From positions 1 to 6,085 of the forward strand of contig DUKA01000031.1 of NCBI GenBank assembly GCA_013329615.1: 6,085 nt of DNA, written 5' to 3'. This document shows positions 1-5,159 of the stretch, piece after piece (the first letter of the stretch is position 1; the number at the start of each line of letters is the position of its first letter). Source of the stretch: Candidatus Bathyarchaeota archaeon. Its GTDB lineage: Archaea > Thermoproteota > Bathyarchaeia > TCS64. Below the pieces are notes generated by a model. The model was not told the DNA's origin. It saw only the letters and a program-made list of their open reading frames with translations, and made no database searches. The position numbers were made by a program, and so were the translations under genes.

Positions 1-1
1 G

Positions 2-586
2 TCTGGCGGCGAGTTCGCCAAGCGAATAGTCGTCGGAGGCCTACTCGGCGGGATCGTCGGCAGCGAGGCGATGAGGATGACGACCAAGGTGAAGAAGGAG
101 CAACTCGACGAGGCGCTCCAGAGGCCGGACAGCTTCGAGATGCACCTGCAGGACATCACGAATGTGGGTCAGAAGAGCGAGTTCGGGGCGAAGCTCCTCA
201 TGATAGACTCGCGAACGCCCGGCGCTGAGAAGGGGTACGTCAACAGGCAGGGCGGCCTATCGGCGATGAAGGGCTTCGAGGACTGGATTACGGACATCAA
301 CGCGGCGAAGCAGAGGGCGCCCAGCGGGTACCAGCAGTCCCCTATGATGCAGCCCTACCAGCAATCGCCACAACAGTACGCGGCGCCGGCGCCAATGCCA
401 CAGCAAGCACGCGGTGGGAAGTTCTGCCCCAACTGCGGCCAGACGGTCAACCCGCAGGACAAGTTCTGCCTGAACTGCGGCGCCAGCCTCCAGCAGGCAC
501 CACAGCAAACCGTGTGCCCCAAGTGCGGAAACACGTTGAACCCGAATCAGCGCTTCTGCAACATGTGCGGAACACAGGTGAAGTAA
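2..586 (+). CDS. Double zinc-ribbon protein, 5' end cut by window edge
   Basis: The frame is open from base 2 with no stop, so the gene probably begins before the window; an ATG at 71 is possible but skips a coding-like stretch (AKRIVVGGLLGGIVGSEA). Numbering from that ATG, residues 1-82 are a mixed alpha/beta region ending in a Trp-containing helix (FEDWITDINAAKQ). Residues 88-115 are a low-complexity Gln/Pro/Ala/Met linker. Two zinc ribbons follow, each CPxCG-N10-CxxCG: Cys119/122/133/136 and Cys149/152/163/166. The Gly-rich hydrophobic stretch ahead of residue 1 could be a membrane or glycine-zipper segment. The upstream fold loosely resembles the end of a PH-like domain, but that is a guess. 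Such ribbon tails are common in archaeal proteins of unknown role and usually serve as structural or protein-binding modules. The stop lies 2 bases from the convergent DinB-like gene. The zinc ribbons are certain; the function is unknown. Confidence 0.85.
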   Translation, partial: SGGEFAKRIVVGGLLGGIVGSEAMRMTTKVKKEQLDEALQRPDSFEMHLQDITNVGQKSEFGAKLLMIDSRTPGAEKGYVNRQGGLSAMKGFEDWITDINAAKQRAPSGYQQSPMMQPYQQSPQQYAAPAPMPQQARGGKFCPNCGQTVNPQDKFCLNCGASLQQAPQQTVCPKCGNTLNPNQRFCNMCGTQVK

Positions 587-588
587 CC

Positions 589-1053
589 CTACTTCCAGTC
601 CCCAAGAGCCTTCCTTATGTCGAGAATCTTGCCGAAGTGGTAGGCGTTGTGCTCGATTATTATCATCAGCTCCCGCAGGTAAGTGTTCTCGGTCTGTGGG
701 ACCATGGAGAGTAGGTCGATCTTCTCGTCCTTCGCCAGCTTCAGCGCCCTCCTCTGATCCTTGAAGAAGCCGTCCACCGACTTTCTCCACTCCTCCTCGG
801 TCGGCTTGTGCCCGGGCTCTGGCCAGAACCCCATCGGCCACTCCTTTGGCTTCCAGTCCGGGTCGAGGGCAAAGTCGAGGAGGTCCTCTTGAGCCCTGCG
901 CATGTGCTCGAGTTCCTCGTAGACTGAGTGCAGAGCCTTGTTAGGCCGTACACCCCTTAGCTCCGGCTTTATGCCGTCGAGCCCAGCCTTGTAGTCGACG
1001 AACGCCTGCCCGCCCTTGAGAGATAAGACGAGATGTTCCCTGAAAGCATCCAT
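589..1053 (-). CDS. DinB-like four-helix-bundle protein
   Basis: A 154-residue protein of the size usual for the DinB/YfiT superfamily, whose members are putative metal-dependent enzymes, often thiol transferases or stress proteins. The family's metal-binding His triad appears present: His50 in the second helix (EELEHMRRAQ) and His135/His139 in the last helix (IIEHNAYHFGKI). A Trp/Pro-rich insert (WKPKEWPMGFWPEPG, from residue 67) sits between the helices. The ATG at 1053 is chosen because AGGTG lies at 1060-1064, 6 bases upstream, and a TATA-like box at 1088-1096 would put the transcript start near 1066. A longer in-frame start at 1236 would run into the acyl-CoA dehydrogenase gene and adds unrelated low-quality sequence. 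It lies downstream of that gene on the same strand, 62 bases away, but seems to have its own promoter. The substrate cannot be told. Confidence 0.85.
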   Translation of the reverse strand: MDAFREHLVLSLKGGQAFVDYKAGLDGIKPELRGVRPNKALHSVYEELEHMRRAQEDLLDFALDPDWKPKEWPMGFWPEPGHKPTEEEWRKSVDGFFKDQRRALKLAKDEKIDLLSMVPQTENTYLRELMIIIEHNAYHFGKILDIRKALGDWK

Positions 1054-1087
1054 ACAATGCACCTGCCTAGCTGGGGGCGCAGGATGG

Positions 1088-1096
1088 ATATTAAAG
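1088..1096 (-). promoter_or_regulatory. TATA-like box for the DinB-like gene
   Basis: On the minus strand this reads CTTTAATAT, centred about 39 bases upstream of the ATG at 1053. A start of transcription about 25 bases downstream leaves a leader of roughly 13 bases that holds the AGGTG ribosome site at 1060-1064. The pyrimidine-rich stretch just upstream (complement of 1097-1115) may also end the acyl-CoA dehydrogenase transcript. The assignment rests on position and composition only. Confidence 0.45.
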
Positions 1097-1115
1097 TGAA
1101 GATAGAAGAAAGGGG

Positions 1116-2318
1116 TTAGACGCGCCACTCGCGGCCCAGCGTCTCGCGACTGATGATGACCTTCTGGACGTTCGCCGCGCCCTCTGCACCGATGCAGTAG
1201 CTCATGATGCCACGCATGCCCATCTCGAGCGGGCACTCCTTAGTGTATCCGTAGGCGCCCATCATGAGGAGGACCCTGCGGAAGACGTCGAGCGCGTGGT
1301 GGGGTGCGAGGTACTTGCACATGGCGAGGTACTTGTTGACCGTCAGCGCGTCGAACTTGCCCGTCTTGTACTTCTGGTCGAGCATCCACGCCGTGCGGTA
1401 AACGAGGCTCTTTATCGCCTCGTGGTGCGCCGCCATGTCGGCGAGGTCGAACTGGACTCCCTGGAACTTCGCGATGGGCTGTCCGAAGACCATGCGCTGC
1501 TTCGTGTACTCCATGCCGAGTTCCAGTGCCCTCGATGCCGCGCCTATGCAGCTGGCGGAGACCATGACGCGCGCCGCGTCGAAGCCCTCCATCGTGTAGT
1601 AGAAGCCCTTGCCCTCCTCGCCGAGGAGGTACTCCTTGGGCAGCTGGACGTCGGTCATCTTGAATCCGCCCGTGCTGATGGCCATCCTGCCCATGTTGTC
1701 GAAGCGTTTCGTGATCTCGACGCCGGGGGCGTTGATCGGCATATAGAGGGCGCTCATCCCCTTGTGGCCCTTCGCCCTGTCAGTGTAGCCGGAGACGAAG
1801 TAGCCTCCGCCCATCTCGGACGCCTCGGCCGTGCCGCTGATGTAGCACTTCTCGCCGTTCAGCACGTAGCCCTTGTCGCTCTTCTTGATCATCGTCTTGA
1901 ACGCGGCGACGTCGCTGCCGCCCCCGGGCTCCGTTGCTCCGATGCCGATGAATGACTCGCCGCGCGCAGCCTTACGCAGGCAGGCGTCGCGAACAGCCTC
2001 CTGGGCGTACCTGTCGACGACGTAGCCCCAGCTAGCCTGTACGAGGTAGAAGACGGGCGACGCGACGGAGATGTCGGCGTAGCCGAGCTCCTCCGCGCCT
2101 ATCGTTGCAGTGATCCAGTCCGCGCCAGCGCCGCCGTGCTCCTCGGGCAGCGTGAGGCAGAGGAGACCGAGGTCACCCAGCCCCTTCATGAAGCTCTTGG
2201 GTATCTGGTGCTTCTGGTCGTTCTCCCTGACCTGCTCGAGGGTCATGTTCTTGGCGAGCCAGTCCTTTACGGACTCGCGGAAAAGTTGCTGTTCTTCGGT
2301 GAATGAGAAGTCTATCAA
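1116..2318 (-). CDS. Acyl-CoA dehydrogenase
   Basis: A full-length 400-residue flavoprotein of the acyl-CoA dehydrogenase family. It oxidises an acyl-CoA to the 2,3-enoyl-CoA in the cytoplasm and passes electrons to an electron-transfer flavoprotein, which is not encoded here. The N-terminal helical domain is about residues 1-120. The beta domain carries the FAD/substrate signature TEPGGGSD at 129-136 and GEKCYISG at 155-162. The C-terminal domain has R275-MVFGQPIAKFQ. Near the C-terminus, GAEGAANVQKVIISRE aligns with the usual YEGT-x-x-IQR motif, placing the catalytic base at Glu379; the family's usual Tyr and Thr beside it are both Ala here. The TTG start at 2318 is forced: an in-frame TAA lies at 2322-2324, the next ATG is at residue 25 inside the first helix, and AGGTG at 2325-2329 lies 6 bases upstream. 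The acyl substrate (short, branched, dicarboxylic or aromatic) is not readable from the sequence. Confidence 0.95.
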   Translation of the reverse strand: MIDFSFTEEQQLFRESVKDWLAKNMTLEQVRENDQKHQIPKSFMKGLGDLGLLCLTLPEEHGGAGADWITATIGAEELGYADISVASPVFYLVQASWGYVVDRYAQEAVRDACLRKAARGESFIGIGATEPGGGSDVAAFKTMIKKSDKGYVLNGEKCYISGTAEASEMGGGYFVSGYTDRAKGHKGMSALYMPINAPGVEITKRFDNMGRMAISTGGFKMTDVQLPKEYLLGEEGKGFYYTMEGFDAARVMVSASCIGAASRALELGMEYTKQRMVFGQPIAKFQGVQFDLADMAAHHEAIKSLVYRTAWMLDQKYKTGKFDALTVNKYLAMCKYLAPHHALDVFRRVLLMMGAYGYTKECPLEMGMRGIMSYCIGAEGAANVQKVIISRETLGREWRV

Positions 2319-2324
2319 CGATTA

Positions 2325-2331
2325 CACCTTT
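2325..2331 (-). promoter_or_regulatory. Ribosome binding site deciding the TTG start of the acyl-CoA dehydrogenase
   Basis: The minus strand reads AAAGGTG, then TAATCG, then TTG. AGGTG complements the archaeal 16S 3' end (CACCU core). The TAA in the spacer is in frame with the gene, so no upstream start is possible and this site fixes TTG 2318 as the start. Confidence 0.75.
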
Positions 2332-2360
2332 CTGGTTTTGCTCCTTGAATGGCCTAACGG

Positions 2361-2368
2361 TATATAAG
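2361..2368 (-). promoter_or_regulatory. TATA box of the acyl-CoA dehydrogenase gene
   Basis: The minus strand reads CTTATATA, about 43-50 bases ahead of the TTG start. A transcript start about 25 bases downstream would give a leader of about 20 bases that includes the AAAGGTG site. The element directly abuts the upstream tandem repeat at 2369-2412, which therefore occupies the position where archaeal factor-B recognition elements and activator sites lie. Confidence 0.65.
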
Positions 2369-2412
2369 CACTTCGTCATGAGACGATTGACACTTCGACG
2401 TGAGACGATTGC
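2369..2412. repeat. Two tandem 22-bp direct repeats in the divergent promoter region
   Basis: Copy 1 is 2369-2390 and copy 2 is 2391-2412. They match at 19 of 22 positions, differing at repeat positions 8, 10 and 22. The shared blocks are CACTTCG and TGAGACGATTG. The period is about two helical turns, so proteins bound to each copy would sit on the same DNA face. Copy 1 also contains a small dyad, TCGTC-ATGA-GACGA, which is degraded in copy 2. The ACGATT core recurs at 2424-2429 and at 2318-2323. The location just upstream of the TATA box at 2361-2368 suggests a regulator binding site. Confidence 0.7.
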
Positions 2413-2418
2413 TCTCCT

Positions 2419-2442
2419 CGGCAACGATTAATACAATTGCCG
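2419..2442. promoter_or_regulatory. Inverted repeat straddling the TATA-like box of the saccharopine dehydrogenase-like gene
   Basis: The perfect 6-bp arms CGGCAA (2419-2424) and TTGCCG (2437-2442) are separated by 12 bases, about 18 bp centre to centre. The spacer holds a TATA-like TTAATACA near 2428-2435, which would place a plus-strand transcript start near 2456-2459 and a leader of about 10 bases ahead of the ATG at 2468. AGGT at 2456-2459 is a weak ribosome site. A dimeric protein bound here would cover the TATA box, as expected of a repressor operator. This is a reading of geometry only. Confidence 0.5.
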
Positions 2443-2467
2443 CGTCTCTACTCTCAGGTTTCCAGAC

Positions 2468-3637
2468 ATGAAGATTCTCGTTCTAGGCATGGGACTCATG
2501 GGCCCCGCGGTCGCCAAGGACTGCGCCGAGGACCCCAAGACTGTCAAGGTCACCGGCTGCGACATAGACGACACCAAGCTCAAGGCGGCTAAGAAATACG
2601 TAGGCAACAAGAAGTTCGACACGAAGAAGGTCGACATCACCAGCCACGAGCAGCTCGTCGCCGCCATGAAGGGCTACGACGTGGTCGTCAACTCGACTGC
2701 CGCGAAGTTCAGCATGAACGTGCTCAGGGCCGCGATGGCGGCCCAGGCCAACCTAGTGGATCTCGCCGGAGGCGGCTACCCGCAGGAAGGCGACATCTAC
2801 AAGGAGGTGGAGAAGGCGGGCATCACCGCGATACCCGGCTGCGGTGTCGACCCGGGCCTCATCGACCTCCTCTGCGGGCAGGCGATGGAGCATATGGACG
2901 AGGTCGATGAGGTCAACTTCGCCTGCGGCGGCCTGCCAAAGGACCCCCAACCACCGCTCGACTACAAGATAGTCTTCGGAGGTACGCGTATGCCTATACG
3001 CCCGGGCAAGGTACCCATGATAGTCGACGGAAAGCTACAGGAGATGGACCGCTACAGCGAGGTGGAGGGCATCTTCGTAAACCAGTACCCTGAGATGGAG
3101 GCATTCATCGACGGCTTCCCCTCCAGCCTCCTCAAGCTCTGCCAGGAGAAGAAGGTCAAGAACTTCCGCGGCAAGACCATCAGATACAGCGGCTTCGTCG
3201 ACAAGCTCATGTTCCTGCTCGACCTCGGCGTCATCAGCAGCAAACCAGTAACATATCAGGGGAGGGAGATCGTCCCAGTCGATCTCTTCCACGAGATCAT
3301 CTATCCCATCATAAAGTTCGACGAGGCAGCGGGGGACAGGGACATCACGGTCCTACAGGTCAGCGCCTCGGGCAAGAGCAAGGGGATAGACATCGCCGTC
3401 AACTACGAGATGCTTGACGAGTACGACGAGAAGGCGGGCGTGACCTCGATGGCGAAGACCACGGGCTTCACCGCCGCCATAATCGCGAGGATACTCGCCC
3501 GCGGCGCCGTAAAGAAGAAGGGCATACAGTGGCCCGTCAGGGTCATCAAGGGCGACCTCTTCGAGGAGCTACTAAGCAGCCTCAGGGCGAGGGGCGTCGA
3601 GGTAACCGAGACGATAACCAAGACGAGGAGCGTATAG
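2468..3637 (+). CDS. Saccharopine dehydrogenase / lysine 6-dehydrogenase-like oxidoreductase
   Basis: A 389-residue cytoplasmic NAD(P)-dependent oxidoreductase. The N-terminal Rossmann domain (about 1-120) opens with KILVLGMGLMG, giving the dinucleotide motif Gly7-x-Gly9-x-x-Gly12. Asp32 (CDIDD) follows the second strand where ribose-binding acids lie, hinting at NAD. The substrate domain (about 125-370) carries PGCGVDPGLID and CGGLPKDPQPPLDYKIVF, both typical of the saccharopine dehydrogenase family, and ends with MAKTTGFTAAIIARILARG. The CGGLP...PLDYKIVFGG segment recalls lysine 6-dehydrogenases, which oxidise the lysine epsilon-amino group, better than fungal saccharopine reductases. Carboxynorspermidine synthase-type and other amino-acid dehydrogenases share the fold, so the substrate stays open. 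The start is ATG 2468, immediately before the Rossmann strand. It is transcribed divergently from the acyl-CoA dehydrogenase and ends 18 bases before a convergent small gene. Confidence 0.93.
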   Translation: MKILVLGMGLMGPAVAKDCAEDPKTVKVTGCDIDDTKLKAAKKYVGNKKFDTKKVDITSHEQLVAAMKGYDVVVNSTAAKFSMNVLRAAMAAQANLVDLAGGGYPQEGDIYKEVEKAGITAIPGCGVDPGLIDLLCGQAMEHMDEVDEVNFACGGLPKDPQPPLDYKIVFGGTRMPIRPGKVPMIVDGKLQEMDRYSEVEGIFVNQYPEMEAFIDGFPSSLLKLCQEKKVKNFRGKTIRYSGFVDKLMFLLDLGVISSKPVTYQGREIVPVDLFHEIIYPIIKFDEAAGDRDITVLQVSASGKSKGIDIAVNYEMLDEYDEKAGVTSMAKTTGFTAAIIARILARGAVKKKGIQWPVRVIKGDLFEELLSSLRARGVEVTETITKTRSV

Positions 3638-3649
3638 ACGCCCTCAAAG

Positions 3650-3676
3650 CCCCCACTACGGGGGAACCTGTTTTTT
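3650..3676 (+). terminator. Hairpin plus T-tract after the saccharopine dehydrogenase-like gene
   Basis: CCCCC (3650-3654), loop ACTAC and GGGGG (3660-3664) form a 5-bp all-GC stem 12 bases after the stop codon. A run of six T at 3671-3676 follows. This suits the plus-strand transcript. In archaea the T-run matters more than the hairpin, and here it is six bases downstream of the stem. The element overlaps the 3' end of the minus-strand small gene, including its stop codon in the loop. Confidence 0.5.
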
Positions 3677-3850
3677 CCTCAGATACGCGTAGATGCCAAC
3701 CGCGATTATTGTGGGCACGTGGAATATGCAGAACTCGAAGACTACGTCGAGGAACATGAAGCTCGACCTCTGGACGGCAAACATGGCGAGGGATATGAGG
3801 ACGAGTATGAGTGTCGTCGTCTTCCACGAGTTGAGGTCGGTGGCGTTCAC
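3656..3850 (-). CDS. Small two-helix membrane protein, function unknown
   Basis: A 64-residue protein with two hydrophobic stretches: about residues 11-27 (TTTLILVLISLAMFAV) and about 33-57 (a Phe/Val/Ile-rich segment through FHVPTIIAVGIYAYL). It ends in a basic tail, RKKQVPP. This is typical of a small integral membrane protein, with the tail probably cytoplasmic. The only possible start after the rpoK stop codon is GTG at 3850; there is no ribosome site ahead of it, so translation may be leaderless or coupled to rpoK. It follows rpoK by 42 bases in the same reading frame. The GTG lies within alternating inverted repeats (3841-3863). I do not recognise a family. The hydrophobic pattern and tight packing argue for a real gene. 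Confidence 0.6.
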   Translation of the reverse strand: MNATDLNSWKTTTLILVLISLAMFAVQRSSFMFLDVVFEFCIFHVPTIIAVGIYAYLRKKQVPP

Positions 3851-3863
3851 GCCAGTAATGGCG
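3841..3863. repeat. Alternating inverted arms across the start of the small membrane gene
   Basis: The plus strand reads TGGCG (3841-3845), TTCA, CGCCA (3850-3854), GTAA, TGGCG (3859-3863). The central arm can pair with either neighbour, giving two mutually exclusive 5-bp hairpins with 4-base loops. On the minus-strand transcript the GTG start at 3848-3850 falls in the stem-loop junction of the downstream hairpin. The repeats are exact but short. Confidence 0.5.
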
Positions 3864-3892
3864 AGGCGCCCCGGTAAAAAGGCTTCACCGGC

Positions 3893-4144
3893 TTAGCTTA
3901 GCTCGGCGAGGGCGATGTCCTGGTGGGAGCCGTCGGGCAGCGTCCTCCTGATGGTCATGGGGAGGATGCCCGCCTTTATCTCGGCCAGGGCGATGTCGAT
4001 CGGGTCGCTCATCTTCGCCGGCAACTCCACGAGGATCGGTGCCCCGAGTGATACTTGGAGCGCGCGTGCACCTGCGATTCGTGCCCTCTCGAAGCGCGTG
4101 AGCTTCGGGGGACCTATCAAAACATTACCACTCAAAGTATCCAC
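3893..4144 (-). CDS. rpoK: DNA-directed RNA polymerase subunit K (RpoK, Rpb6/omega homologue)
   Basis: An 83-residue subunit of archaeal RNA polymerase, equivalent to eukaryotic Rpb6 and bacterial omega. It clamps the largest subunit and helps core assembly. The family hallmark is plain: LTRFERARIAGARALQVSL at residues 15-33 followed by GAPILVELP, then DPIDIALAEIKAGILPMTIR at about 48-67 and RTLPDG. The length fits the short archaeal form without the acidic N-terminal tail of Rpb6. The farthest possible start is GTG 4144, because an in-frame TAG lies at 4157-4159; TTG at 4120 or 4135 are alternatives that would keep the conserved core. A TATA box at 4177-4184 supports GTG 4144. None of the usual ribosomal-protein or rpoN neighbours is present. 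It is followed by a small membrane protein gene and preceded by a FAH-family gene on the same strand. Confidence 0.97.
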   Translation of the reverse strand: MDTLSGNVLIGPPKLTRFERARIAGARALQVSLGAPILVELPAKMSDPIDIALAEIKAGILPMTIRRTLPDGSHQDIALAELS

Positions 4145-4176
4145 CGTGAAACTAACCTAGCAAACCAGTAACTCGC

Positions 4177-4184
4177 AATATAAA
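4177..4184 (-). promoter_or_regulatory. TATA box of rpoK
   Basis: The minus strand reads TTTATATT, a near-consensus archaeal TATA box, centred about 37 bases ahead of the GTG at 4144. Transcription would start near 4155, leaving a leader of about 10 bases. The AGGT at 4155-4158 would be at the very 5' end of that message, so initiation may be close to leaderless. Confidence 0.65.
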
Positions 4185-4187
4185 CGT

Positions 4188-4234
4188 GCCTATAACCCTT
4201 TCAGGGCTACCCTTTGCCCGGAGAGGGTATAGGC
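4188..4234. repeat. Compound inverted repeat between the FAH-family gene and rpoK
   Basis: The outer arms are GCCTATAACCCT (4188-4199) and AGGGTATAGGC (4224-4234), complementary except for one extra A in the left arm. Inside, AGGG (4203-4206) and CCCT (4210-4213) form a second small hairpin, and they can also pair with the CCCT and AGGG ends of the outer arms. The element begins 4 bases after the stop codon of the minus-strand FAH-family gene and ends just upstream of the rpoK TATA box. It could be a 3' RNA structure of the former or a binding site for the latter. Confidence 0.6.
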
Positions 4235-4238
4235 GGCG

Positions 4239-5153
4239 TTACTTTTCGGCTACAACCTTGTTCTTGATGGAGCCGACCTTCTCGACGCCTACTTCGACGA
4301 CGTCTCCGGGCTTAAGGAGACCGAGCGGGTGCGCCATGCCGACACCCGAGGGCGTTCCTGTGGCGAATATGTCGCCGACCTCAAGCGTGATGCCCGCAGA
4401 TAGCACCGCCACGATCTTCTTGATGTTGAATATCATGTCGCTCGTGTTCGTGTGCTGCCTCTCGACGCCGTTCACCTTGCACCAGAGATCAAGATCCTGC
4501 GGGTCACCGACCTCGTCCTTCGTCACGAGGTAGGGACCCATGGGGGCGAATGTGTCGATGCTCTTCCCCCTGTACCACTGCTGGTGGTTCTTCTGCAGGT
4601 CACGCGCCGAGACATCGTCGAACGCCATGTAACCAGCGATGTAGTCGTAGACTTTATCCTCGGGGATGTTCTTTCCCTTCTTCCCGATGACGAATGCTAG
4701 CTCGGCCTCATAGTCGAGCTTCTCCGTCACCTTGGGGTAAACGATATCGTCGTAGGGACCCGCGACCGCCGTCGGTGGCTTCGTGAAGTAGATCGGCACG
4801 GGAGGTAGGTTCGGCGCAGCGCCGGCGCTCTTCCCCTCCTTTACGTGCTCCGCGTAGTTGAGCCCGAGGCAGACTATGTTCTTCCTGGGGCGGGGGATGG
4901 GGGCCATGAGCTTCGCCTTCTTTAGGGGCGTGAGATACTTGGAGCCCTCCGCCGCCTTCGCGGCCTTCTTCACTTCACTTAGCCCTTTGGAGCCGAGGTC
5001 GAGGAGACCGAGCATGTCGAGGGGCGCCACCTTCTTGCCCTTGAACGAGCCGCCTAGGTGTGCCTTGAACGCCGTGTTCAGATCGAGGACATCGTCTCCA
5101 ACGACGACGCCTATACTCACAACCTTACCATAACGATACGTGACGAGTTTCAA
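4239..5153 (-). CDS. Fumarylacetoacetate hydrolase (FAH) family protein
   Basis: A 304-residue enzyme of the FAH family, whose members hydrolyse, decarboxylate or isomerise 2-oxo acids with a divalent metal, often in aromatic or sugar-acid breakdown. A short N-terminal domain (MKLVTYRYGKVVSIGVVVGD) precedes the catalytic fold from about residue 80. Visible motifs are CLGLNYAEHVKEG (His103 and Glu106 at the expected catalytic positions), metal ligands Glu149 and Glu151 in DYEAELAFVIGK, Asp180 in FDDVSARD, Lys197 in RGKSIDTFAPMGP, and ATGTPSGVG at 264-272. The TTG at 5153 is chosen because family members begin MKLV-like at this point. A longer frame to 5369 would run through the divergent thioesterase gene. 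The substrate is unknown; candidates include acylpyruvates, oxaloacetate and hydroxyheptadienedioate-type compounds. It is divergent from the thioesterase with 58 bases between the starts. Confidence 0.95.
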   Translation of the reverse strand: MKLVTYRYGKVVSIGVVVGDDVLDLNTAFKAHLGGSFKGKKVAPLDMLGLLDLGSKGLSEVKKAAKAAEGSKYLTPLKKAKLMAPIPRPRKNIVCLGLNYAEHVKEGKSAGAAPNLPPVPIYFTKPPTAVAGPYDDIVYPKVTEKLDYEAELAFVIGKKGKNIPEDKVYDYIAGYMAFDDVSARDLQKNHQQWYRGKSIDTFAPMGPYLVTKDEVGDPQDLDLWCKVNGVERQHTNTSDMIFNIKKIVAVLSAGITLEVGDIFATGTPSGVGMAHPLGLLKPGDVVEVGVEKVGSIKNKVVAEK

Positions 5154-5159
5154 GACTAA

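Noticed and set aside
257..841. A 194-codon minus-strand open frame across the zinc-ribbon and DinB-like genes
   Set aside because: It overlaps two genes with clear motifs, and its product is a low-complexity Arg/Ala/Leu/Gly shadow.
1054..1236. Extended N-terminus for the DinB-like protein
   Set aside because: It would overlap the acyl-CoA dehydrogenase 3' end, and ATG 1053 has both a ribosome site and a TATA-like box.
1296..1955. A 219-codon plus-strand open frame opposite the acyl-CoA dehydrogenase
   Set aside because: Its translation is Val/Leu/Arg/His-rich with no domain, and it mirrors the codon bias of the well-supported minus-strand gene.
2369..2412. A minimal CRISPR array
   Set aside because: The two copies are directly tandem with no spacer between them, and no cas genes are present.
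3871..3891. CCGGT/ACCGG hairpin with a T5 run (minus strand) after rpoK as a terminator
   Set aside because: The T-run lies in the loop rather than after the stem. It may instead be a weak TATA-like element for the small gene, so it was not called.
4186..4533. A 115-codon plus-strand open frame opposite the FAH-family gene
   Set aside because: It has no domain, and it begins inside the inverted repeat and runs antisense to conserved FAH motifs.
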